Assembly: GCA_900769095.1 (NCBI GenBank)
Contig: CAAGFH010000076.1
Span: 1-13,900, forward strand
Reading direction: 5' to 3'
Source: Methanobacteriaceae archaeon
GTDB lineage: Archaea > Methanobacteriota > Methanobacteria > Methanobacteriales > Methanobacteriaceae
DNA: 13,900 nt
The notes under the pieces are model-generated. The model was not told the origin of the DNA and did not search any database. It saw only the letters and a list, made by a program, of their open reading frames with translations. Both the position numbers and the translations under genes were made by a program. The first letter of the stretch is position 1; each line of letters begins with the position of its first letter. Positions 7,428-13,862 of the stretch are shown piece after piece.

Positions 7428-8588
7428 TTAATTCATTATTTTAACTGCAGGATTTTTAATTTGTACTTTAACTTCAATAGCAATAGTGGAGTTAATACCT
7501 TGGATTTGTCCTACAAGTTCCATATTGTATGGGTTGGAATCTGATTCAACAAGAGTTAATCTAGTTCCATTTCCAGTTTCACCATTATATGCAATCATTC
7601 TCTCTGCAGCAACCTCTTCATCAATCACTGCATCGATTTTAGTTTGAGTTTTAACCATAGAAGAAACAGTTTCATTAGCTTTAATTTGACTAAATGCTGC
7701 TTTGAAAATTTTTCTTAAAAGATTATCAGCATTGAATCTTGCATGGAATAAACTATCTGCAGGTCTTTTTTCAAGAGCATAAGCAGTGGAAGTACAAAGG
7801 TTAATTCTACATACTGTTAAGTCACTTACGAACTCATCAACAGCAACAATAATTCCAGCATCTTGCAATGCTTCGATTTCTGCATCAGTTCTTTCTTTGA
7901 AAATTCCTGGTTTAACAGTACGATAAGCTAAGAAACCAGGTTCGATGTAGTATGGAGTACAGCAGATACGTGCAATGTGTTTACCGAATAATAATGGTTC
8001 GATAATTCCAATTCTTGAGTCAAGAATTCCACCTTCACTTGGGTTTAAAGCAATTAACTCAGAATCAGTAGCATTTAATTTTGTAGCAAATGCTGTTCTT
8101 AAGTTTAGTTTTGCAGTTTCAGTTTCAATACTTGCTGAAGCAGCATGTAAGAAATCAGTGAACTTATAATTTGAATCAGTGATGCTTTCTGCTCCAACAT
8201 ATACTTCAATTGTTGCATCTCTTTTTGCTTTTGCAGTTGTTAATGCAGATAACCATACATCTTTTGAAGTTGCATCTCCAACATCAATAACATAAATGTA
8301 TGGAACTCCAATATCTTCGCTTGTTTTGATTTCTGCTTCTTCGAAGAAATCTTCTAAAACATTTAATAAAGGGTTTTCTCCTTGTCCAACAATTCCACCA
8401 TTTGCAATTGTTCTGTTTACTTCTAAGAAATTAGTGAACTTTTGAATTTGAGTACCATCAACTTTATAATCACCGGTTCCAGTGTTTCCAGTTTTACCGA
8501 TGAATACTGGGATTTTACCTCCAGCACCTTTTAATTCAAATTCAGTAGTTTCATCAAAATATACGCCAGGTCTTTTAGTAATAGCCAT
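7428..8588 (-). CDS. Contractile tail sheath protein
   Basis: 386 residues. The N-terminus has the signature opening of tail sheaths, TKRPGVYFDE (4-13), followed by an IPVFIGKTG strand. Later parts fit the family: a middle section on short-lived sub-strands (VPYIYVIDVGD, ATIEVYVGAE), GIIVAVDEFVSDLTVCRINLCTS, and a C-terminal domain with helix DSLFHARFNADNLLRKIFKAAFSQIKANETVSS and a last strand EVKVQIKNPAVKIMN, the part that interlocks subunits. Its length suits a simple sheath of the PBSX/diffocin type without large insertions. It is the key evidence that this virus has a contractile tail. The start is fixed by GGAGG nine bases upstream, lying at the end of the previous gene. Confidence 0.92.
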   Translation of the reverse strand: MAITKRPGVYFDETTEFELKGAGGKIPVFIGKTGNTGTGDYKVDGTQIQKFTNFLEVNRTIANGGIVGQGENPLLNVLEDFFEEAEIKTSEDIGVPYIYVIDVGDATSKDVWLSALTTAKAKRDATIEVYVGAESITDSNYKFTDFLHAASASIETETAKLNLRTAFATKLNATDSELIALNPSEGGILDSRIGIIEPLLFGKHIARICCTPYYIEPGFLAYRTVKPGIFKERTDAEIEALQDAGIIVAVDEFVSDLTVCRINLCTSTAYALEKRPADSLFHARFNADNLLRKIFKAAFSQIKANETVSSMVKTQTKIDAVIDEEVAAERMIAYNGETGNGTRLTLVESDSNPYNMELVGQIQGINSTIAIEVKVQIKNPAVKIMN

Positions 8589-8592
8589 ATTT

Positions 8593-8802
8593 TTAGGCCT
8601 CCATTATTTTATCAAATTCTTCTTGAGTCATAGATGGAGCAATATCCACAATTCCAGAGTTTTCTTTTTCTTTTTTATATTGTTTTAATAATCCTGCACG
8701 AGATAAATTCATTACAATTAAAGGATAGTGTAATTCTGATTTTTCCACTAATTCAACAAGAGTGAATTTCTCAGAAGCAGTTTTTTTCTTAGATTTAGTC
8801 AT
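8593..8802 (-). CDS. Small tail-region protein of unknown function
   Basis: 69 residues. The N-terminus is lysine-rich (TKSKKK); the rest is helical with FTLVELVEKSELHYPLIVMNLSRAGLLKQYKK and a closing acidic helix MTQEEFDKIMEA. This pattern (short Thr/Ser/Glu helix, a helix ending at Gly-Leu, and a terminal 'T.EE....I' helix) is like the small proteins found near sheath or tube genes in many phages, but I cannot name a family. It overlaps the upstream gene by four bases (ATGA), has GAGGAA upstream, and lies four bases before the sheath gene, so it should be co-translated with its neighbours. No membrane segment or signal peptide is seen. Confidence 0.65.
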   Translation of the reverse strand: MTKSKKKTASEKFTLVELVEKSELHYPLIVMNLSRAGLLKQYKKEKENSGIVDIAPSMTQEEFDKIMEA

Positions 8803-9410
8803 AATAATTCCTCATTAATTGAAACATTATTGATTTGATGCCCACCAACATTATAGGTTTTATAATAATCCATACTGATTTTAACAATTGTTCTGAGAAT
8901 TGGTTTTGTTAAATCCAATTCATCCAAGTCAGTATTCCCATTCACAGTAAACGAACTTTTAACAATTTGATTTTGCTTAAACCAACTAACATACCTGTTC
9001 TCTTTAGGATATGGGCATTGATTTTTAGCAGTTCGACCATTAACAACATTAATTGTTTGACATTCACTTTGTAAGAATAAACAATCACCATTAGTGTAAT
9101 TACCACATGTCGTATTATGGTCTGCTAATGCTTGGAACAATCTTAATTCAACCTGGTCGATTAATGATTGTCTTTCTTCTTCAGTATTGCACCATATGTT
9201 AATCCACACTTCCGCATTGTGTTTTATTTTGATGGTTTCATATTCTCCAGGAATTTGTTTTGCAGATACTGGGGTTTCAGATGCTTGTTGTATTGTAATA
9301 CATGGTGAAACATCGTATGGTCTGTATCTGTTTCCAGTGAATATTTTCTCATTAGGTACTGTAGTGTGGTTTCTTAGTAGGTCGATTACTGCTTTTTCAA
9401 GCAATTGCAT
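8799..9410 (-). CDS. Probable tail terminator/neck protein
   Basis: 203 residues, between the HK97 gp10-like gene and the small pre-sheath gene, where tail terminators normally lie. The N-terminus (LLEKAVIDLLRNHT) and the region KIKHNAEVWINIWCNTEEERQSLIDQVELRLFQAL have the helix-strand-strand-helix pattern of terminator proteins that cap the tail tube. A cysteine-containing insertion follows, with spacing C-x7-C-x6-C-x14-C, which may be a metal site or simply reflect an anaerobic host. The C-terminus has a strand with LRTIVKISMDYYKTYNVGGHQ. The start follows GGGAG at the end of the previous gene by about ten bases. The function is inferred from position and fold pattern. Confidence 0.55.
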   Translation of the reverse strand: MQLLEKAVIDLLRNHTTVPNEKIFTGNRYRPYDVSPCITIQQASETPVSAKQIPGEYETIKIKHNAEVWINIWCNTEEERQSLIDQVELRLFQALADHNTTCGNYTNGDCLFLQSECQTINVVNGRTAKNQCPYPKENRYVSWFKQNQIVKSSFTVNGNTDLDELDLTKPILRTIVKISMDYYKTYNVGGHQINNVSINEELL

Positions 9411-9412
9411 GT

Positions 9413-9769
9413 TTATAACACTCCCATGTTTTTTAATTCAGCCAAAGTGTATTTTTTAAAGTTAGGAGCAATAGTGTTTGCAGTTCTTGTTACGAATGGG
9501 TTTGCAGACATTTTACTAGTTCCATATTGAACATAACCCCAATAAGGAGCACTACTTTTTATTTCACCAGTTCCTGGTCCTGGTTTGTTTTTTGTTATGC
9601 TTCTTCTAAGGTTACCAGTATCAATTGGTGCTTCTCTTCTGCAAGTGTTTTCAGCATCACTGGTCGTATGGTCTGTTGCTTTTTCTAATGCTTTTTTATA
9701 ACTTGCATGGTCTAGTTTTTTGTAGAATGATTCTGAGAATTTAACATCGATTGAGATAAATTCTGTCAT
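9413..9769 (-). CDS. HK97 gp10-like tail completion protein
   Basis: 118 residues with the family's central signature, APIDTGNLRRSI, then a Gly-rich turn, YWGYVQYGTSKM and ANPFVTRTA, which correspond to the usual 'APvdTGnLr.SI ... Y...veyGT..m.a.PFl.pa' order. These proteins act at the neck, between head closure and tail terminator, during joining of tails to filled heads. Length is typical. The gene overlaps the head-closure gene by four bases (ATGA), and its end carries the ribosome binding site of the next gene. Confidence 0.85.
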   Translation of the reverse strand: MTEFISIDVKFSESFYKKLDHASYKKALEKATDHTTSDAENTCRREAPIDTGNLRRSITKNKPGPGTGEIKSSAPYWGYVQYGTSKMSANPFVTRTANTIAPNFKKYTLAELKNMGVL

Positions 9770-10116
9770 AGTGAATCATCTCCGTTTTGTCTGTGTTTTC
9801 GGATGATCATTTCTTTGTGTGGTAAGGTATGGTTCCATGTGCTTATGGATCCAATTATTTCGTATTCATTATCTTGAATACGGATTTGGTCTGTGTCTGT
9901 TATGTCTGTGTTGATGTTGAAGATTACTTTGTAAGTGTCTTGGAGTATTTTACCAAATTCACGAAGAGATGATGTTGGAGATAATGGTTGAATATCAATA
10001 GGTATTGTTTCCTTGAACTGATATTCATTTATCTTCCCCCAGTAATCGTACTCACCATTATCATCTTGCAAAGTGTATATGTCCATAGTTTCATTTGGGA
10101 AAAATGGAACATTCAT
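9766..10116 (-). CDS. Head closure (head-tail joining) protein
   Basis: 116 residues from the ATG at 10116. The protein is beta-rich: ETMDIYTLQDDNGEYDYW, IPIDIQPLSP, TYKVIFNINTDI, then DQIRIQDNEYEIIGSISTWNHTLPH and a last strand MIIRKHRQ. The ending 'I...g..Y.I.gi..W.....h.e...r..r' is the pattern of head closure proteins (SPP1 gp16 class), which plug the connector after DNA packaging. A TTG eight codons upstream is possible but the ATG is preferred: it sits two bases after the upstream stop and has GGAG at 10128-10131. The downstream gene overlaps by ATGA. Confidence 0.7.
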   Translation of the reverse strand: MNVPFFPNETMDIYTLQDDNGEYDYWGKINEYQFKETIPIDIQPLSPTSSLREFGKILQDTYKVIFNINTDITDTDQIRIQDNEYEIIGSISTWNHTLPHKEMIIRKHRQNGDDSL

Positions 10117-10118
10117 AA

Positions 10119-10628
10119 CTAAATCAACTCCACATAACAAGAATACCTATTTCTCAAATCACTAATCATACTTTGAATACGTGCAGCTTTACCAACACTA
10201 GTGTCAAAAGAAACAGTTACATTATTCTCTTTAATGCTTGAAGCATTTTTATTCCAACTGTTGTCTTTCTCATACTCTAACATCAAATCAAGAATAGGCA
10301 TATACTCAGATTCATTTAAACAATAAGTATATTCCAAGTATAATGTGCCAGTATGATATTCATTCAAATAAATACAACCCTCTGATTCATTAAGAATGTA
10401 ATCATCACTTCCAATTATCATTCCACCAATCCTTAACAATGTGATGGATTGGACTGGGAATTCCTGTAGTAAGATTACTTTCCCATCAAAGTTTTGTTCT
10501 ATTTGTTTTTTTACCTGTGGAGTTAAAGGTAACCCTAACTCTAATTCTAGACGTTTTTTCAAATTTTCTTTTAAAGTTTCATCTGAAATAACATCATTTC
10601 CCATAGATATTGTTTCTTCATTAGTCAT
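10119..10628 (-). CDS. Head-tail connector/adaptor protein
   Basis: 169 residues from the ATG at 10628 (MTNEET). Residues 1-60 are mostly helical; the middle has strands (KVILLQEFPVQSITLLRIGG, GCIYLNEYHTGTLYLEYTY). The C-terminus has ENNVTVSFDTSVGKAARIQSMISDLRNRY, the 'g.vsvsfd...... i..li..lr.ry' ending typical of gp6/gp15-type adaptors that dock beneath the portal. The upstream reading frame extends to a TTG at 10646, but GGAGTG at 10639-10644 lies within that extension and is correctly spaced for the ATG. It is the first neck gene after the capsid gene and its terminator-like hairpin. Confidence 0.65.
   Translation of the reverse strand: MTNEETISMGNDVISDETLKENLKKRLELELGLPLTPQVKKQIEQNFDGKVILLQEFPVQSITLLRIGGMIIGSDDYILNESEGCIYLNEYHTGTLYLEYTYCLNESEYMPILDLMLEYEKDNSWNKNASSIKENNVTVSFDTSVGKAARIQSMISDLRNRYSCYVELI
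10128..10131 (-). promoter_or_regulatory. Ribosome binding site deciding the head-closure start
   Basis: GGAG on the minus strand, eleven bases before the ATG at 10116. It lies inside the last codons of the adaptor gene and would be translated if the TTG at 10140 were used, so the ATG is the better start. Confidence 0.5.
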
Positions 10629-10638
10629 TTGAGTTACA

Positions 10639-10644
10639 CACTCC
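10639..10644 (-). promoter_or_regulatory. Ribosome binding site deciding the adaptor start
   Basis: GGAGTG on the minus strand, ten bases before the ATG at 10628. Its position argues against the TTG at 10646 as the start codon. Confidence 0.55.
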
Positions 10645-10690
10645 AAAAAAAAATAAAAGAAAATAAAATAAAAAATATTTTATTTTATTT
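10645..10690 (-). terminator. Hairpin and T-run downstream of the major capsid gene
   Basis: On the minus strand a perfect 13-bp A/T stem (arms 10690-10678 and 10673-10661, four-base loop) begins 18 bases after the capsid stop and is followed by a run of nine T (10653-10645). This fits a terminator that separates abundant capsid message from the neck genes. The stem has no G-C pair, so the T-rich tract may matter more than the stem. Confidence 0.55.
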
Positions 10691-10708
10691 CAAAACATTT
10701 CTAATTTC

Positions 10709-11731
10709 TTATGCCCCACCAGCAGCAGGAGTTCCATCAACAGGTACAGAAGTATCAATACCTTTGATAATACCATTGCAGAATTCTGCAGTAACATTAG
10801 CAGTAGCAAATGAAACAACAGCATTCTTAGTACCTAATTTTTGAGTAGGGAGGTTAGTCATTAATGTTGGAGGCAATAAACGTTTTACTTCAATAGTTGA
10901 AGAATCAGCAAACAACATTAAATCCTTATTACTGACTTGGTTTAAATTGGAGTCAATTAAGATTGGGATTTCAGCACCGTTTGGAGCCTCATAAGAAACA
11001 ACTCTGTGACCAAGACCAATATCAATTTTATCATTGTATCTTCTGTAAGGAGCAACAATTTTCTTTAATTGTTTTGCAACAGCATTAGAAGTTACAATAC
11101 AATCAACAGCCCCTCCGTTATCATCAATAATTTTAGATAACATATCATCAATAACATCTTCACTAATTGCTTCACTCTCACCGAGAGTTTCAACATTAGA
11201 AGTTACTTGTTTAGTGAAACCTTGGAAGTTTTTAGCAGGAGTAGTACCAGTACCTTGTAAAAGAGTGCTGTCTAATTCATTAGTTACTTTAATGAAACCT
11301 TTATCAATTTCTTTTGCCATAATGTCAATAGCATTATTACCCATTTGGGACATTAAAGAAACATCAATTGGATGGATTAAAGTTTTCATTTTGCTTAATA
11401 CTTCTTGGTAACTGGAAGCATTTTGTGCAGGAATGTCATCGTTTTCATCCAACCATGTTGCTACACTTGCATCAACTTCTTTGTAGAACCCTGCATATGC
11501 AGAACCGAAGTTATCATCAACTCTTCCTTTGGATTCAAGGAATCTGAAGAAAGGAGCAGTTTCAAATACTCTGGATTTTAAATCTGGACTGTATTGGATT
11601 TGAGAAGATTCTGGAGCATCAGTAGATACCATCATTCTCGCATCTTTTCTTAATTCATCGTATGCTTTTTGTAACGCTGCTAATTGTTCACTTTGGGAAG
11701 CAAATTTTGCTTCTAAATCTTTCATATTCAT
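10709..11731 (-). CDS. Major capsid protein, HK97 fold
   Basis: 340 residues. An N-terminal coiled-coil-like stretch (KDLEAKFASQSEQLAALQKAYDELRKDA, about 4-31) resembles a short scaffolding delta region. The body has the landmarks of HK97-type capsid proteins of the phage capsid family: SRVFETAPFFRFLESKG, the E-loop region ATWLDENDDIPA, the spine helix region NNAIDIMAKEIDKGFIKVTNELDSTLLQGTG, DCIVTSN with the following helix, and a late NLNQVSNKDLMLFADSSTIEVKR. It lies directly after the protease as expected. The start has AGGAGAT nine bases upstream. The N-terminus may be cleaved by the protease, perhaps near the Met/Ser-rich segment around residues 33-40; that is inference. Confidence 0.9.
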   Translation of the reverse strand: MNMKDLEAKFASQSEQLAALQKAYDELRKDARMMVSTDAPESSQIQYSPDLKSRVFETAPFFRFLESKGRVDDNFGSAYAGFYKEVDASVATWLDENDDIPAQNASSYQEVLSKMKTLIHPIDVSLMSQMGNNAIDIMAKEIDKGFIKVTNELDSTLLQGTGTTPAKNFQGFTKQVTSNVETLGESEAISEDVIDDMLSKIIDDNGGAVDCIVTSNAVAKQLKKIVAPYRRYNDKIDIGLGHRVVSYEAPNGAEIPILIDSNLNQVSNKDLMLFADSSTIEVKRLLPPTLMTNLPTQKLGTKNAVVSFATANVTAEFCNGIIKGIDTSVPVDGTPAAGGA

Positions 11732-11762
11732 AAAAATAATCTCCTGTGAGTGTTTTTTAAAG

Positions 11763-11811
11763 TAATAAAAATTTTTTTTATTAAATGTTCGGAAACTTTT
11801 TCTTAGTTTCC
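11763..11811 (-). promoter_or_regulatory. Two hairpins between protease and capsid genes
   Basis: The 71-bp gap holds two perfect inverted repeats. One, GGAAACT/AGTTTCC (arms 11811-11805 and 11797-11791), encloses the protease stop codon. The other, A/T only with nine-base arms (11783-11775 and 11771-11763, loop of three), lies downstream and is followed by further A/T-rich sequence and the capsid ribosome binding site. They could end or slow the protease transcript, protect a processed capsid message, or mark a promoter region for the capsid gene. No clear TATA box can be singled out in this A/T-rich stretch. Confidence 0.45.
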
Positions 11812-12339
11812 AAGTAATGATCTAATCATATTTTCTTGAGATTGACCTTGGAACATTTTCTCTGCAATCTCACGACTAGTCATTCCTTTACGAGTTTCAA
11901 CGGGTTCGTTTTTGTTTAATCCTGTTTTATCCACATCATCAACTTTGAATTGTGGAGCTCTTGATTGTTCAAGGTCTTTGAAAAGAGAACTAATATTTGC
12001 ATCTACAGCATCTTTCACAGTTTTACTGATTAAGTCTGCGAATGCTTTTTCTTTTTCCTCCTCCTCTTCTTCAGGAGCACATTCACCTTTCATACTTTCC
12101 TCTTCTTCATCAACAGATTCTCCCTCATCATCTTTTGAAGGTTCTTCTTTTAATTTGTCGATTTCTTCTTGAACAATACTTTGAAGTTCAGTAGTTACTT
12201 GTTTCACAGTTTCAGTTGCAACTTCTTTAATGATTTCTTCTTTTTGAGATGCCATTAATTCATTGAATAAATCCACTGCATCTTCTTTAGTGAGAACATC
12301 TTCTCCTTCTGCTTTTCTTAAATCTTCATTTTGGGTCAT
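11803..12339 (-). CDS. Possible internally initiated scaffold (same frame as protease C-terminus)
   Basis: Codon 194 of the protease is ATG, preceded by GGTGA four to five bases upstream. Starting there gives 178 residues covering only the helical, acidic scaffold part, similar in plan to lambda, where the Nu3 scaffold begins inside the protease gene C. The ribosome binding site here is at least as good as that of the full-length gene. This is inference from layout; no evidence of separate expression is visible. Confidence 0.3.
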   Translation of the reverse strand: MTQNEDLRKAEGEDVLTKEDAVDLFNELMASQKEEIIKEVATETVKQVTTELQSIVQEEIDKLKEEPSKDDEGESVDEEEESMKGECAPEEEEEEKEKAFADLISKTVKDAVDANISSLFKDLEQSRAPQFKVDDVDKTGLNKNEPVETRKGMTSREIAEKMFQGQSQENMIRSLLGN

Positions 12340-12918
12340 AATTTCACCATTGTTTTTACGTATAACATGACATGCTCCTGCAAGACATTTAGCTTTCACA
12401 ATACTTTTACCAGTTTTTGATTCCTGTATTGTTCCGAAAGTATCCCAGTTTGCAGGCATGCCTGTTAAAGATATTTCCATAAGGCTTAAATCCTTAATTT
12501 CCCACCCATGGTCTTCAAGGATGGTGTACTCAGTTATTTTACCTCCAATAGACAAACCAAGATTAACTCCCACATCAAGCATTTCTTTGATTTGAGAGGA
12601 TTTGGATTTTAAAATATCTGCTCTAATTTTCAAACAAGTATCATCAGAATCTAATACTTCTTTGATTGCACCATAAATCCCATCTAATCCATAATCGTGG
12701 TCTCCATGTAAATTTTTTGTAGTTGTTAACAACTGTTGTTTCATAGAGTTTATGGCAGATGGTAATATAATGTCGCCTTGAAGGTCTTTATTGGTTGTTG
12801 AAGCAATTCCTTCTATTGTTAGTGTTCCATCACTGTTTTCAGAATATTCAGTATTCTGTGACTTAGTAGTGAATGGTACGTATAGTTTGAATTGCTGTCC
12901 TGTCACTTCAGTTGTCAT
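11803..12918 (-). CDS. Prohead protease with C-terminal scaffold region
   Basis: 371 residues. Residues 1-190 form an HK97-type prohead serine protease: TLTIEGIASTTNKDLQGDIILPSAI near the N-terminus, the likely catalytic His71 in LHGDHD, Ser123 in NLGLSIGG, and the family's conserved LMEISLTGMPAN (146-157). Residues 200-371 are helical and highly acidic (a Glu run around 283-288), suited to act as internal scaffold removed on maturation. This fusion of protease and scaffold is known in other tailed phages, and no separate scaffold gene lies before the capsid gene. An internal ATG at codon 194 could give a free scaffold. The ribosome binding site at the first ATG is weak (GAG), unlike its neighbours, and the gene follows a structured 176-bp gap. 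Confidence 0.85.
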   Translation of the reverse strand: MTTEVTGQQFKLYVPFTTKSQNTEYSENSDGTLTIEGIASTTNKDLQGDIILPSAINSMKQQLLTTTKNLHGDHDYGLDGIYGAIKEVLDSDDTCLKIRADILKSKSSQIKEMLDVGVNLGLSIGGKITEYTILEDHGWEIKDLSLMEISLTGMPANWDTFGTIQESKTGKSIVKAKCLAGACHVIRKNNGEIMTQNEDLRKAEGEDVLTKEDAVDLFNELMASQKEEIIKEVATETVKQVTTELQSIVQEEIDKLKEEPSKDDEGESVDEEEESMKGECAPEEEEEEKEKAFADLISKTVKDAVDANISSLFKDLEQSRAPQFKVDDVDKTGLNKNEPVETRKGMTSREIAEKMFQGQSQENMIRSLLGN

Positions 12919-13094
12919 AATACTCTGTATGTTTACTTTTTTTTGTTAGAGTGGGATTTGGGATTTAAACCCAAAAGAGAAATTTAAAAAATAAATTTAT
13001 CCCACAGTTTGATTTAAAAAAGATTTGGGAGCAGTTTAACCACAATGTCCCAAAATGGTAGGTGGTTTAAAGTAGCGAAATGACCATTAATCTT
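12919..13094 (-). promoter_or_regulatory. Structured 176-bp intergenic region with overlapping inverted repeats
   Basis: No supported gene lies here. In minus-strand order it holds hairpin A (arms 13071-13062 and 13043-13035, one bulge), hairpin B (TTTGGGA/TCCCAAA, 13054-13048 and 13030-13024), then hairpin C (GTGGGAT/ATCCCAC, 13005-12999 and 12957-12951) with hairpin D (CCCAA/TTGGG, 12974-12970 and 12962-12958) near its far end. A and B interlock, so only one can form as a simple stem. A/T-rich sequence around 12982-12998 could serve as a promoter for the protease gene, but I cannot define a TATA box with confidence. Confidence 0.4.
13016..13054 (-). terminator. Candidate terminator after the minor head gene
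   Basis: A seven-base stem (TTTGGGA/TCCCAAA, 13054-13048 and 13030-13024) with a 17-base loop is followed within two bases by six T (13021-13016) on the minus strand. The loop contains one arm of a competing hairpin, which would allow an on/off arrangement. Confidence 0.4.
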
Positions 13095-13862
13095 TTAAGT
13101 TGGAGTCAAATCAACAACATAACCACTAGGCTCTTGTTTACTATTCCAAACACTCAAATAAGTACACCTACAATTAGGGTGGAAAGGTGGATAATTACCA
13201 CCTTCAAGTAATTCAATAATATCGTGTACTCTTTCTCCAACTTGATTACCAATTACTGCATCATTATTCCCAAATTCAAATGCATACTCCAAACACAAAT
13301 CACACACATCATCATCTTCAGCAGTTAAAATACTAACTTCAGTATAACCCTCATTCACATAAGATTGGATAATACCAGTATTCTGCACTCTTGAGATTTC
13401 AGTTCTTGCAATCATTGTTGCTCTTTGCCTTGGAGTTAAATTAGAACCCTCCAACATTTCATCTGCAACATCTAATATTTTAGGAGCAACCTGATAAGGA
13501 TGTTCACCAGCAATAATTGCTTCAGTAATCTTATTTTTAATTTGATTACGAGTATCATTATCAATATTCGAAATCAAATCAAAATTATACTTCCTAGCAA
13601 TCTTCAAAGCTTCTTTATCAGCAGGAGTATACTTAATATGCTCTCTCATATCAGCATATCCTTTAGCCTTACCCCTACGATACACTTCCTCCAATAAAGC
13701 ATCAATACTAGGATATTTATTTTCAAGGATTTCATCCCATTCATCTTCCAAAGCATTAAACACATCCTTATGATATTTTGCTTCACCAAGGAAATACTCC
13801 ATTGCTTCCTCACTATCAATCCATTTAACTCCTGCTTCAACTTGAGCTGAAATCAAATTCAT
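13095..13862 (-). CDS. Minor head/head morphogenesis protein, SPP1 gp7 / Mu gpF type, 5'-partial
   Basis: At least 255 residues. The C-terminus carries the family's defining arrangement: an Arg/Thr-rich helix ending RATMIARTEISRVQNTG, then DDVCDLC (Cys187 and Cys190) and PPFHPNCRCT (His228 to Thr234), which together look like a zinc-binding site. These proteins bind the portal and enter the head, helping assembly and DNA exit. The portal gene would be expected just upstream, outside the window. The ATG at 13862 is probably not the true start: the frame stays open to the end of the window, there is no ribosome binding site, and the sequence from 13859 on is an exact inverted copy of codons from this same gene. 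The true N-terminus is therefore likely missing. Confidence 0.85.
   Translation of the reverse strand: MNLISAQVEAGVKWIDSEEAMEYFLGEAKYHKDVFNALEDEWDEILENKYPSIDALLEEVYRRGKAKGYADMREHIKYTPADKEALKIARKYNFDLISNIDNDTRNQIKNKITEAIIAGEHPYQVAPKILDVADEMLEGSNLTPRQRATMIARTEISRVQNTGIIQSYVNEGYTEVSILTAEDDDVCDLCLEYAFEFGNNDAVIGNQVGERVHDIIELLEGGNYPPFHPNCRCTYLSVWNSKQEPSGYVVDLTPT
13732..13773. repeat. Inverted repeat, left arm (inside the minor head gene)
   Basis: These 42 bases are the exact reverse complement of the last 42 bases of the window (13859-13900), 85 bases away. This arm is coding sequence of the minor head gene (residues around HKDVFNALEDEWD), so it is the original and the other arm the copy. Confidence 0.95.

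Noticed and set aside
10117..10140. TTG start extending the head-closure gene by eight codons
   Set aside because: The GGAG site lies within it and the ATG at 10116 is two bases after the upstream stop, the normal spacing in this operon.
10629..10646. TTG start extending the adaptor gene by six codons
   Set aside because: The GGAGTG ribosome binding site lies inside the extension and is spaced for the ATG at 10628.
11912..12172. Serine-rich 86-codon frame on the plus strand, and other plus-strand frames of 60-110 codons
   Set aside because: They are antisense shadows of recognised minus-strand genes; the Ser-rich one mirrors the acidic Glu codons of the protease scaffold region.
13646..13840. 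64-codon minus-strand frame within the minor head gene
   Set aside because: It overlaps the minor head coding sequence in another frame and has no independent support.
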